This document shows positions 7,602-15,925 of a stretch of DNA of 64,000 nucleotides, one piece after another. The first letter of the stretch is position 1, and each line of letters begins with the position of its first letter. Position numbers and translations under genes: made by a program. Origin of the DNA: BAIKAL-G1 sp943370385 (GTDB taxonomy: Bacteria; Cyanobacteriota; Cyanobacteriia; PCC-6307; Cyanobiaceae); the NCBI GenBank assembly GCA_943370385.1, contig CALRQT020000012.1, forward strand, positions 38,536 to 102,535, given 5' to 3'. The notes under the pieces were generated by a model. The model worked only from the letters and a program-made list of their open reading frames with translations. It did not search any database and was not told the DNA's origin.

Positions 7602-8858
7602 TCACGCAGCACTGGCGCCGGTCCCAGGGGGCCGTAGCAGCAGCACCCTTTGGCCCAGAAGGGTGCGGGCCGTAGCCAGCACCTGCGGCTCGGACCAGCC
7701 CAAGGGGAGCTGGCCAAGGGCCGTGTCGGGCCCAGCCGCCTCGATGGCCTGGAGCAGGGTGAATCCCTCAGGGCTGAGATCCAGGGGCGCCATGTCGGAG
7801 TCCAGTAACGCCGTGCCTGGCCAACCCCAGAGACAGGGGTTACGGCTCCCTCTGGCGGTCAACAACGTGGCGTCGACCTGCCAGTTGGGCTGGGCCATGG
7901 AACCGCGGCTAAGGAAAAACTCGAAGTGGCTGATGTCCGGATCGAGCTCTTCGACCAGCTGCCACTGCTGGCGCTGGGGCAGGGCCCGGGCCCGCTCCAG
8001 CAGCTCCCCCTGCAGGAGGCGGGCGGGATCCCAAACTTGGGGATTGGAGAAGCCGGCAAAGACCAGATCAGCCGATTCCACAAAAGCAAACAGGCTCGCC
8101 AGGTTGTAGCTGGTCTCCTGGGGGTGGAGATACATGTCGGCGAAGTTGGCATCGGCCGCCGTATCAAGGGCCCAACGCTGCCGGTGATGGCGGGCGAGGC
8201 GGTTGCTTTCGGGCAACTTGTCAAAGAGTTGGCGGCCCAGGCGCAGCCCTTCCTCCCCCGTGCCCACATCCAACAGGCCCAGGGCCCGCTGGCTGCGATG
8301 GATTTCCCAGCGGCCACCATCGGCATAGAGAAAGAGATGGAGCACACCCCCTGGCTTCAGCAGGGCCGCCAGCGAGGCCAAACCCGCCTCGGGTTGCCCC
8401 AGGTGGTGCAAGACCCCCACAGAATTGATGTAGTCGAAGGGCCCTTCACCGCCCAGCTCCAGCAGGCTGCGCTGCTCGATCCGTACCGCGGAACGCTGGT
8501 CGCCGCCGGAGCGGCGCAGCCGTTCGCGGGCCACGGCCAGGGCACCGGCACTGATATCCACCGCCAGGAGCTCTGATCCGGGGTTGAGATGGGCCAGGTA
8601 ATCGGTACTCACGCCCGTACCGCAACCCGCATCAAGAATCCTCCTGGGCTCAGCAGCGGGACCCTGGGGCGGTAGGGCGCCCGTGCAGAAGGCCATCGCC
8701 GCATCCACGCACCAGCGCCAGTTGTATCCGGGCGGCGGTCCGTCCTGGAGCGGATCAGCGGGATAGGGGAAGCGGTCGTAGAAGGCACTCACCACGGGGG
8801 TGGCGCCATCGGCGGGGGCCTGGGTCATCAGCTGGAGGGGCGCAGGGCGGCCTGACAT
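7602..8858 (-). CDS. Class I SAM-dependent methyltransferase
   Basis: 418 residues from the ATG at 8858; an ATG at 8828 is an equally credible start. The SAM-binding motif ILDAGCGTG is at residues 74-82, followed by the acidic AVDIS strand and an INSVGVLHHL motif IV region. The N-terminus contains the short FYDRFPYPADPL segment seen in a cyanobacterial methyltransferase group. The C-terminal 180 residues (winged-helix-like, TLLQAIEAAGPDTALGQL) are an extra domain that probably recognises the substrate. It diverges from apcE across 128 nt. Substrate unknown; a role in phycobilisome methylation is not supported by anything beyond position. Confidence 0.75.
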   Translation of the reverse strand: MSGRPAPLQLMTQAPADGATPVVSAFYDRFPYPADPLQDGPPPGYNWRWCVDAAMAFCTGALPPQGPAAEPRRILDAGCGTGVSTDYLAHLNPGSELLAVDISAGALAVARERLRRSGGDQRSAVRIEQRSLLELGGEGPFDYINSVGVLHHLGQPEAGLASLAALLKPGGVLHLFLYADGGRWEIHRSQRALGLLDVGTGEEGLRLGRQLFDKLPESNRLARHHRQRWALDTAADANFADMYLHPQETSYNLASLFAFVESADLVFAGFSNPQVWDPARLLQGELLERARALPQRQQWQLVEELDPDISHFEFFLSRGSMAQPNWQVDATLLTARGSRNPCLWGWPGTALLDSDMAPLDLSPEGFTLLQAIEAAGPDTALGQLPLGWSEPQVLATARTLLGQRVLLLRPPGTGASAA

Positions 8859-8986
8859 GGCGAGCTTTTCATGAACCCCGCCCAGCTGGACAGATTTAGA
8901 CCCCCAGGCTGCAAACATTTGTTCAAGGGGCCCCGATCGGCCCATCGGCGAGCCGTAACGTGCCGAGGCCCGGTTCGCTCCCGTTC

Positions 8987-11900
8987 ATGACCGTGACCGC
9001 AAGCAGCGGCAGCACCAGGGTTGCTCCCCAGCGCTACGACACCCTGCCGCTCTCCAGCGTCCGTCAAGCGGAGCAGCAGGACCGTTTCCCAGATGGGGGG
9101 GAACTCGACACCCTCACCACGTTCTTCCAGAGCGGCCAGCTCCGGGTCGCTGCTGCTAAGCGGCTCTCGGCCAACGCCGAGGCGATCGTGGCCCGCGCCG
9201 CCAACCGCATCTTTGTCGGTGGCACGCCCCTGTCTTACCTGGATGCACCCCTCAGCCCTGCTACGGCTGACGCCACCCCCCTGGCCACCGACCAGGCCGC
9301 CTTCCAACGCTCGGTTCAGACCTTCGCCGGCGGCACAGCCAGCCGCGGCAACCTGATCACGCGCCTGCTGGAAGGGGCTGGCGGCGATGCCGACGTGCGG
9401 GTGGTGCTGCCCACGGGCTTCAACCCCATCAGCGTCGGTCCCTACGGGACCGAGCGGATGAAGAAATCGATCCGCGACCTGGCCTGGTTCCTGCGCTACG
9501 TGGGCTATGCCGTGGTTGCCGGCGATCCCAGCATCCTGGCCGTGAACACCCGCGGGCTACGCGACGTGCTCGAGAAGGGCTGCTCCCTAGCCGCCACCAA
9601 CGTGGCCCTGCAGGAGATGCGTGCCGCCTCTGCCGACCTGCTCAAGGATCTGCCGGAAGCCCGCCAGCTGGTGATCGACAGCTTCAACGTGCTGATCAAG
9701 GAACTGGACGTTCCCACCCCGTCAGCCCGCCAGCGCCTGGGCAGCCCCGAGAACCAGGGCCTGCAGCTGCCCGCCACCTACGCCTTGGCCGCGGAAGGGG
9801 CCCAGCGCTTCATCATGCGCAAGGTGCTCACCGGCGCCCAAAAGGCCGAAGTGGTGCGCGCCGCCTACCGCCAGGTGTTTGAACGGGACATCGCCAAGGG
9901 CTATTCCCAGGTGGTGTGCCCGGTGGAAGCCACCCAGGTGCGCCAGGGCCAGCTCTCGATGCGGGAATTCATCCGCGCCCTCGGCCACAGCAAGGAGTAT
10001 CGCCAGCAGTTCTACGGGCGCTTCTCCAACAGCCGGGCCGTGGAACTGGCCTTCCGCCACTTCCTCGGCCGGGGCATCAGCTCCCGCGAGGAGTTCACCC
10101 GCTACTTCGACATCGTTAGCGCCCAGGGTCTTAACGGCCTGGTGGATTCGCTGATCAACACGATCGAATACGGCCGGGTGTTTGGCGAAGAGACCGTTCC
10201 CTACCTGCGGGACATCGGCGAAGAGGCCCAGGAGAGCGCTGGTTGGGGTTCGAACCGCAAGCTGTTCCGCTTCAGCGCCCCCTTTGAGGGCGCTCCCCAG
10301 TACGTCACCCTCTACGCCAGCTACCGCCACCCCTTCGCCGACCAGCATCCCTACGGCGGTGGCAACGATCCCCTGGCCCTCAACTACGGCGCCATCTTCC
10401 CGTCGGGCACGGCGTCGGTCGCCACCCGGCCAGCCCCCTTCAGCTACGACAGCCGCAGGATTTTGGTGGGCAATGGCATGCGCCAGCCCGGCCAGATGAA
10501 CAGCCCCCAATTCCGGGCCTCCAGCCCCCGCAAGGTCGGGCCCAAGGTGGTGCGACTGCAGCAGATCGCCACCGGCGGCAACTCGGTGCCCCGCCGCAGC
10601 GGCCAACCCAGCGTGCGCAACACCGAATCGAGCACCCAGGCGGTGATTCGGGCCGTGTATGTGCAGGTGCTGGGCACCGCCGGCTATGCCGGCGAACAGA
10701 ACAAGGTGGAGGAGATCAAGCTCGAGAACGGCGATATCAGCCTGCGCGAGTTTGTGCGCCAGGTGGCCCGTTCCAACGCCTTCCGCCGCCGCTATTGGAG
10801 TGGCCTCTACATCTGTAAGGCGATCGAGGTGATGCACCGTCGCCTGCTGGGCCGCCCCACCTTTGGCCGCTGGGAAATCGACGCCTACTTCGATATGGCG
10901 GCCCGCAAGGGCTTCTATGGCGTCGTCGATGCCATGCTCAACAGCAACGAGTACGCCACAGCCTTCGGCGAGGACACGGTCCCCTACGAGCGCTTCATCA
11001 CCCCCACGGACCTCAACACCCGTCGGGTGCCGGCCCTGAAGCGGGAGCTCGATGCCAGCGCCGTCGACCTGCGCCCCGGCAGCCGGCCCGATGTGCCCGT
11101 GCCCGCCGACTTCCGCTTCAGCGGCGAGCTCACGGCCCGCAACCTGAGTGGCCGCGGGGCACCGATTCGCGGTGGCTGGAGTGTCCAATTGGCCGGTGAC
11201 GACCAAGGGTTCCGCAGCAACGAGCCAGCGGTGCCCCAGGGTCCCGGCAGTATCCAGGCCGACCCGGAACCCAGCCGCCGCTGGAGCGCCCCCCGCTGGC
11301 AACCCGGTGGTGGCGTCACCGCCCTTTGGAGCTCTGGAGTGAGCGGCAGCTGGAGCGCCTCCACCACGGCGCCCGTGAGCCCCACGGCCCCCCAGCCCTT
11401 CAAACCGTCGATCCGGGGCGATTGGCGCATCTCGGTGGCCACGGCCCCTGGCCTGGCCACCGGTCCGGTCCAGCCCAGCTCGGCCATGGCCAAGGCCCTT
11501 AGCAGCAGCGGCCGTCCCCAGGGCTTCGCCAAGCGGGCAGGCCTCTCCCGTCCCCTAGAACTCCCCGTGTTCCCCAGCGACACGGAGTTCCAACAGGTGA
11601 TTGACGGGGTCTACCGCCAGCTGCTCAACCGACTGCCCCTGGCCGCCGAGCGCCTCGGCGATGCGGAATCCCAGCTGCGCAATGGCGGCCTCAGCGTCGC
11701 CGACTTCGTGGCCCGGGTCGCCGCCAGTGACCTGTTTGAGCGGCGTCTCAACCGCATGGCGCCCCTACGGGCGGCCACCGCGGCCCACATGGCCCTGCTC
11801 GGTCGGGCCGCCCAGGCCGAGGAAACCAGCCGCTTCCTGGCCACCCGGGTCAGCCGGGGCCTGGCCAAGGCGATCGACGAACTGGTCAGCAGTGCCGACT

Positions 11901-12046
11901 ACGCCAACAGCTTTGGCCGCGATGGCGTGCCCTATGTGGCGGGGCTCGAGACCCAGGACGGCATCCCCTTGAGCACCGTCAACCGCACGGCCAGCCTCTA
12001 TGGGGGTAACGCCGCCCTGAATCCGCCTAGCCGCGGCGCCATCTGA
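8987..12046 (+). CDS. apcE: Phycobilisome core-membrane linker (LCM)
   Basis: 1019 residues from the ATG giving MTVTASSGSTR. The N-terminal ~240 residues are an allophycocyanin-like domain with the bilin-attachment Cys199 in KGCSLAATNVALQEMR; it acts as a terminal energy emitter to photosystem II. Three linker (REP / PBS_linker_poly) repeats follow at about residues 283-410, 550-675 and 864-990, separated by Ser/Pro/Arg-rich arms. Three repeats predict a tricylindrical core, by the known relation between repeat number and core cylinders. A strong terminator follows at 12159, so apcE is transcribed apart from apcABC. Confidence 0.98.
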   Translation: MTVTASSGSTRVAPQRYDTLPLSSVRQAEQQDRFPDGGELDTLTTFFQSGQLRVAAAKRLSANAEAIVARAANRIFVGGTPLSYLDAPLSPATADATPLATDQAAFQRSVQTFAGGTASRGNLITRLLEGAGGDADVRVVLPTGFNPISVGPYGTERMKKSIRDLAWFLRYVGYAVVAGDPSILAVNTRGLRDVLEKGCSLAATNVALQEMRAASADLLKDLPEARQLVIDSFNVLIKELDVPTPSARQRLGSPENQGLQLPATYALAAEGAQRFIMRKVLTGAQKAEVVRAAYRQVFERDIAKGYSQVVCPVEATQVRQGQLSMREFIRALGHSKEYRQQFYGRFSNSRAVELAFRHFLGRGISSREEFTRYFDIVSAQGLNGLVDSLINTIEYGRVFGEETVPYLRDIGEEAQESAGWGSNRKLFRFSAPFEGAPQYVTLYASYRHPFADQHPYGGGNDPLALNYGAIFPSGTASVATRPAPFSYDSRRILVGNGMRQPGQMNSPQFRASSPRKVGPKVVRLQQIATGGNSVPRRSGQPSVRNTESSTQAVIRAVYVQVLGTAGYAGEQNKVEEIKLENGDISLREFVRQVARSNAFRRRYWSGLYICKAIEVMHRRLLGRPTFGRWEIDAYFDMAARKGFYGVVDAMLNSNEYATAFGEDTVPYERFITPTDLNTRRVPALKRELDASAVDLRPGSRPDVPVPADFRFSGELTARNLSGRGAPIRGGWSVQLAGDDQGFRSNEPAVPQGPGSIQADPEPSRRWSAPRWQPGGGVTALWSSGVSGSWSASTTAPVSPTAPQPFKPSIRGDWRISVATAPGLATGPVQPSSAMAKALSSSGRPQGFAKRAGLSRPLELPVFPSDTEFQQVIDGVYRQLLNRLPLAAERLGDAESQLRNGGLSVADFVARVAASDLFERRLNRMAPLRAATAAHMALLGRAAQAEETSRFLATRVSRGLAKAIDELVSSADYANSFGRDGVPYVAGLETQDGIPLSTVNRTASLYGGNAALNPPSRGAI

Positions 12047-12158
12047 ACGATCGAAGGATCGAAGCCCAGCCAGCTCCCGGGGCCGATGCGGTCCAAGGGA
12101 GTTGGCCAGCCAGTCGGGCCGTCCCCAGGGACGAGCAGCTGACGACCATCCCCACCTT

Positions 12159-12192
12159 GACCCAGGCCAAGAGCCTGGGTCTTTTTGTTTTT
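12159..12192 (+). terminator. Intrinsic terminator after apcE
   Basis: A 9-bp stem (GACCCAGGC / GCCTGGGTC) with a 5-nt loop, followed by TTTTTGTTTTT, about 110 nt after the apcE stop. Confidence 0.92.
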
Positions 12193-12259
12193 GAGCCAAA
12201 TGGGGCTAAGTCTGCCGAATTGCAAGATGTCTTTACAGGCCAATCAAGCCTGGGAATTG

Positions 12260-12289
12260 TTGACAATCCCTATCCGGCAACCCTATTCA
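12260..12289 (+). promoter_or_regulatory. Candidate sigma-70 promoter of apcABC
   Basis: TTGACA at 12260-12265 and TATTCA at 12284-12289 are separated by 18 nt, in the most AT-rich part of the apcE-apcA spacer. A start near 12296 would give a leader of about 240 nt before apcA, in keeping with the long leaders of cyanobacterial apc operons. The rest of the 12193-12535 interval holds no gene. Confidence 0.65.
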
Positions 12290-12432
12290 CAATTTCAGCG
12301 AAAAGCATTGCGGGCCAAGGACTTTCAGCAATCAGGCAGCCGTGAAGAACTGTTACCAAGGCGGCTCTTGCTCCGGCTCCCTAGCGCAGAATGACTCGGC
12401 GAACAGCACTGCTGACGCCTCCCCCGGACCCA

Positions 12433-12479
12433 GGTCAAGCAAGCAAAGCTTGCAAGACCAAAGCCGAGGGTGCCACCCT
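12433..12479 (+). other. Hairpins in the apcA leader
   Basis: Positions 12433-12459 form a symmetric hairpin: GGTC pairs with GACC, an AA/AA internal loop follows, then GCAAGC pairs with GCTTGC around an AAA loop. Positions 12467-12479 (AGGGT / ACCCT) form a second small stem. Both precede the apcA ATG at 12536. A role in mRNA stability is inference. Confidence 0.5.
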
Positions 12480-12535
12480 TACCCACCGGATATCGGTCAC
12501 CATTCTGGCGACCGCTTGTTTCGAGGCAGAACTGC

Positions 12536-13021
12536 ATGAGCATCGTCTCCAACTCGATCATCAACGCGGACGCCGAAGCCCGCTACCTCAGCCCTGGCGA
12601 ACTCGACCAGATCAAGTCCTTCGTGAGTGGCGGTCAGCGCCGTTTGCGGGTGGCCCAGGTCTTGAGCGAGAGCCGCGAGCGCATCGTCAAGCAGGCCGGC
12701 GGTCAGCTGTTCCAAAAGCGTCCCGATCTGATCTCCCCCGGCGGCAATGCCTACGGCGAGGAGATGACCGCTTCCTGTCTGCGGGACATGGACTACTACC
12801 TCCGCCTGGTGACCTACGGGGTCATCGCCGGTGATGTCACCCCGATTGAAGAAATCGGCATCATCGGTGCCCGTGAGATGTACCGCTCCCTCGGCACCCC
12901 CCTCGAGGCCATGGCAGAAGCCGTGCGCGAGATGAAGGCTGCGTCCACGAGCCTGCTCACCGGCGCTGATGCCGAAGAAGCCGGCTTCTACTTCGACTAC
13001 GTCGTCGGCGCCCTCTCCTGA
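12536..13021 (+). CDS. apcA: Allophycocyanin alpha subunit
   Basis: 161 residues, family-typical length. The phycocyanobilin attachment site is Cys81 in MTASCLRDMDYYLRLVTY. The start MSIVSNSIINADAEARYLSP is conserved. It forms alpha-beta monomers and trimers with ApcB in the phycobilisome core. It is the first gene of apcA-apcB-apcC, 40 nt ahead of apcB. Confidence 0.98.
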   Translation: MSIVSNSIINADAEARYLSPGELDQIKSFVSGGQRRLRVAQVLSESRERIVKQAGGQLFQKRPDLISPGGNAYGEEMTASCLRDMDYYLRLVTYGVIAGDVTPIEEIGIIGAREMYRSLGTPLEAMAEAVREMKAASTSLLTGADAEEAGFYFDYVVGALS

Positions 13022-13061
13022 GGCTGCTTCCCTTCACCCCTCCGCCTCTTTTCAAGGTTCC

Positions 13062-13550
13062 ATGCAAGACGCCATCACCAACGTCATCAACCAGGCAGAC
13101 GTCCAAGGCCTGTACCTCGACACCTCCTCCATGGGGCGTCTCGAGCAGTATTTCGCCAGTGGCGAGCTGCGCGTGCGTGCTGCCACCACCATCAGCGCCA
13201 ACGCCTCCTCGATCATCAAGGAAGCCGTAGCCAAGTCGCTGCTGTACTCGGACATCACCCGTCCCGGCGGCAACATGTACACCTGCCGTCGTTACGCGGC
13301 CTGCATCCGCGACCTCGACTACTACCTGCGCTACGCCACCTACGCCATGCTGGCCGGTGACACCTCCATCCTGGATGAGCGGGTGCTCAATGGCCTCAAG
13401 GAGACCTACAACTCCCTGGGCGTGCCCATCGGTGCCACCGTGCAATCGATCCAGGCCATGAAGGAAGCCACCGCAGCCCTGGTCGGCCCTGATGCTGGTC
13501 GGGAAATGGGTGTCTACTTCGACTACATCAGCTCCGGCCTGGGTAACTGA
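13062..13550 (+). CDS. apcB: Allophycocyanin beta subunit
   Basis: 162 residues. Cys81 (YAACIRDLDYYLRYATY) binds phycocyanobilin and Asn71 (GGNMYT) is the conserved site of gamma-N-methylation in beta-type phycobiliproteins. The ATG giving MQDAITNVINQADVQG is the family start. Partner of ApcA in core discs. Confidence 0.98.
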   Translation: MQDAITNVINQADVQGLYLDTSSMGRLEQYFASGELRVRAATTISANASSIIKEAVAKSLLYSDITRPGGNMYTCRRYAACIRDLDYYLRYATYAMLAGDTSILDERVLNGLKETYNSLGVPIGATVQSIQAMKEATAALVGPDAGREMGVYFDYISSGLGN

Positions 13551-13585
13551 TCCCTGCCAACGGCACACCCTGCGGATCCTTACCC

Positions 13586-13786
13586 ATGCGCCTGTTCAAG
13601 ATCACAGCCTGCATTCCCTGCCCTGAAAAAACTCGGAGCCAACGGGAGCTGCAGAACACCTTCTTTACCAAGTGGGTGCCCTATGAAAGCTGGTTCGCTG
13701 AACAGCAGCGAATTATGAAGCAGGGCGGCAAGATCCTGAAGGTGGAACTGGTCTCCGGTCGCCGCCAGGTCAACGTCGGCAACTGA
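13586..13786 (+). CDS. apcC: Phycobilisome core small linker LC
   Basis: 66 residues, the size of the 7.8-kDa core linker. It has the CpcD-like fold, with the MRLFKITACIPCPEKTRSQRE N-terminus close to the family consensus and a basic C-terminus (KILKVELVSGRRQVNVGN). It caps allophycocyanin trimers in the core cylinders. It lies 35 nt after apcB and is the last gene of the operon. Confidence 0.96.
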   Translation: MRLFKITACIPCPEKTRSQRELQNTFFTKWVPYESWFAEQQRIMKQGGKILKVELVSGRRQVNVGN

Positions 13787-13836
13787 CCGGTTCGCCAGCT
13801 AACCGGTTCGCCAGCTGACCGGTTAGCTGGCGAACC
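13787..13836. repeat. Direct plus inverted repeat after apcC
   Basis: The element GGTTCGCCAGCT occurs twice in the same orientation (13789-13800 and 13805-13816) and once inverted (AGCTGGCGAACC, 13825-13836). The second and third copies form a 12-bp hairpin with an 8-nt loop; the first can compete for the same partner. No T-run follows. Confidence 0.8.
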
Positions 13837-13898
13837 AGACAACAACGCACTGGTTCCCCCCACCCTTGATCCCCCTATCGATCAAGGTTGTGACAGCT

Positions 13899-13924
13899 GC
13901 CCGGCCCCGGCCGGGCTTTTTTTT
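13899..13924 (+). terminator. Intrinsic terminator of apcABC
   Basis: A GCCCGGCC / GGCCGGGC stem with a tiny loop is followed by eight T residues. A separate hairpin, CTTGATC / GATCAAG at 13865-13886, lies just before it. The terminator ends 40 nt before ftsW. Confidence 0.9.
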
Positions 13925-13964
13925 GTCCCTGGTCTGGCACCAACGGCCAGCTCCAAGCGTCTGA

Positions 13965-15188
13965 ATGGACTCACCCGTGGATGCAACTGTGGATGCCACC
14001 GAGGCCCTAGGGCCCAACCCAGGCCAACGCCGCAACCTCTTGCCCCTTCCCTTTGGGCAGTGGCCGGCCGAAGCCAGGCTGCTGCTGGGCATGGTCGCCC
14101 TCTGGAGCCTGGTGGGCCTGCTGGTGCTGGCGTCGGCAAGCTGGTGGGTGGCCTCCCGGGAAATGGGCGATGCGGCCTACTACCTCAAACGCCAGGCCAT
14201 CTGGCTGGTGGCCAGCTGGGGCCTGCTCTGGCTGGCCATTCGCCTCAACCTGCGCCGCTGGTTACGCCTTGCCGCTCCAGCCCTCTTGATCACGGGCCTG
14301 ATGGTGGCAGCCACCCTGGTGGCGGGCAGCACGGTGAATGGGTCCAGCCGCTGGCTGGTGGTCGGTCCGATCCAGATCCAGCCCTCAGAATTGATCAAAC
14401 CATTTGTGGTGCTGCAGGGAGCCACCCTGTTCTCCCACTGGAACCGGATTTCCGTCGATCAAAAGCTGCTTTGGCTGGGCGTCTTTGGCGGCATCATCCT
14501 GCTGATCCTGAAACAGCCCAACCTCAGCACGGCAGCCCTCACGGGCTTGCTGCTCTGGCTGATGGCCCTGGCCTCGGGCATCTCCCTGCCGGCGATGCTG
14601 GGCACGGCGGTCCTGGGGGGCAGCGTTGGTGTCGGCAGCATCCTGCTCAACACCTACCAACGCATCCGTGTTACATCCTTCCTCAACCCCTGGAGTGACG
14701 CCCAAGGGGATGGCTACCAGCTGGTGCAGAGCCTGCTAGCGATCGGCTCGGGCGGCCTCTGGGGCTCGGGCTTTGGCCTCTCCACCCAGAAACTTCAATA
14801 CCTGCCGATCCAGTCCACCGATTTCATCTATGCGGTGTTCGCCGAGGAATTCGGCTTTGTCGGCTCGTTGATGATGCTGCTGTTTCTGCTGTTGTTCGGC
14901 CTGGTCGGCCTGCGGGTGGCCCTGTCTTGCCGCAGTAACCAACAACGGCTCGTCGCCATCGGTTGCACCACCTTGCTGTTGGGCCAATCGATTCTCAATA
15001 TCGCCGTGGCCAGTGGCGCCATGCCCACCACGGGCCTGCCCCTGCCGATGGTGAGCTACGGCGGCAATTCGTTGCTATCGAGCCTGTTAACCGCAGGCCT
15101 CCTGATCCGCTGCAGCCTGGAAGGGGCAGGCCTGGAGGCCCCGAGGCCCTCCGGACGGCGCCGCCGCAAGGATGCACCGATAGGCTGA
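13965..15188 (+). CDS. ftsW: SEDS peptidoglycan glycosyltransferase FtsW
   Basis: 407 residues, with about ten transmembrane helices. SEDS-family hallmarks are present: IQIQPSELIKP, the loop NPWSDAQGDGYQLVQSL with QSTDFIYAVFAEEFG, and the late SYGGNSLL segment. It polymerises lipid II at the septum in partnership with a class B PBP. The N-terminal 38 residues and the basic C-tail (RRRRK) are cytoplasmic. FtsW rather than RodA is favoured by the STDFIFA-like loop; RodA is the alternative. ccdA follows 4 nt after the stop. Confidence 0.9.
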   Translation: MDSPVDATVDATEALGPNPGQRRNLLPLPFGQWPAEARLLLGMVALWSLVGLLVLASASWWVASREMGDAAYYLKRQAIWLVASWGLLWLAIRLNLRRWLRLAAPALLITGLMVAATLVAGSTVNGSSRWLVVGPIQIQPSELIKPFVVLQGATLFSHWNRISVDQKLLWLGVFGGIILLILKQPNLSTAALTGLLLWLMALASGISLPAMLGTAVLGGSVGVGSILLNTYQRIRVTSFLNPWSDAQGDGYQLVQSLLAIGSGGLWGSGFGLSTQKLQYLPIQSTDFIYAVFAEEFGFVGSLMMLLFLLLFGLVGLRVALSCRSNQQRLVAIGCTTLLLGQSILNIAVASGAMPTTGLPLPMVSYGGNSLLSSLLTAGLLIRCSLEGAGLEAPRPSGRRRRKDAPIG

Positions 15189-15192
15189 TGGC

Positions 15193-15909
15193 ATGAGCCT
15201 TATGCCCGTGGCCGCCTGGGCCAGAGCCAGTGAGGAGCTGCTGCAGAGCTCCCTGGCCGCACCAGGCCCCCTCACCTTGGGCCTGGTGTTTTGCGGTGGC
15301 CTGCTCACCAGCCTGGGCCCCTGCTCCCTCTCCCTGCTGCCGGTAACCCTGGCCTACCTGGCTGGCTTCGGTGACCAGGGCACCAAGGCCTGGGCCCGCA
15401 GCCTCAGTTTCGTGGCCGGCATCATCGCCTCGCTCGTGGTGCTTGGCCTGGCCAGCGGCCTCCTCGGGCGCCTCTACGGCCAGATTCCCGGCTTCATCCC
15501 CAGCCTGGTGGCCGTGCTGGCCGTGGTCATGGGCCTCAACCTGCTGGGGCTGGTGCGGCTGCCCCTGCCGGCGGGCCCGGATCCGGAGCGCTGGCGGCAG
15601 TGGGTGCCGCCAGCGCTCGCTCCCCTCGCCGCTGGTCTGGCCTTTGGCCTGGCGGCCTCCCCCTGCACCACGCCCGTGCTTGCGGTCTTGCTGGGCTGGA
15701 TTGCCCAGAACGGCCGGCCCCTGGCTGGCGTGGTACTCCTCACCGCCTTTGCCTGCGGTCAGGTGATGCCCCTGCTCCTGGCGGGCACGGCGGCAGCAAG
15801 CTTGCCCCGCCTGCTGGCCCTCAGGTCCCTGGGGCAATGGGTGCCGCCGATCAGTGGCGTGGTGCTGCTCATCACGGGCGCCCTCACCCTGCTGGCCAAC
15901 TGGATCTAA
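15193..15909 (+). CDS. ccdA: Cytochrome c biogenesis protein CcdA
   Basis: 238 residues and six transmembrane helices. Cys44 (LGPCSLSLLP) and Cys158 (AASPCTTPVL) are the membrane thiol pair that carries reducing power from stromal thioredoxin to the lumen side, keeping apocytochrome haem-binding cysteines reduced. With Ccs1 (next gene) and CcsA (not in the window) it forms the system II c-type cytochrome pathway needed for cytochrome f and c6. It starts 4 nt after ftsW. Confidence 0.94.
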   Translation: MSLMPVAAWARASEELLQSSLAAPGPLTLGLVFCGGLLTSLGPCSLSLLPVTLAYLAGFGDQGTKAWARSLSFVAGIIASLVVLGLASGLLGRLYGQIPGFIPSLVAVLAVVMGLNLLGLVRLPLPAGPDPERWRQWVPPALAPLAAGLAFGLAASPCTTPVLAVLLGWIAQNGRPLAGVVLLTAFACGQVMPLLLAGTAAASLPRLLALRSLGQWVPPISGVVLLITGALTLLANWI

Positions 15910-15925
15910 CGCGCAAGCCACCCTG

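Noticed and set aside
9722..11302. A 526-codon open frame on the minus strand within apcE.
   Set aside because: Entirely antisense to the linker protein; no family resemblance, biased Ala/Gly/His composition.
13787..13836. The repeat after apcC considered as the beginning of a CRISPR array.
   Set aside because: Only two direct copies 16 nt apart, no spacers of regular length, no cas genes; it is a hairpin repeat.
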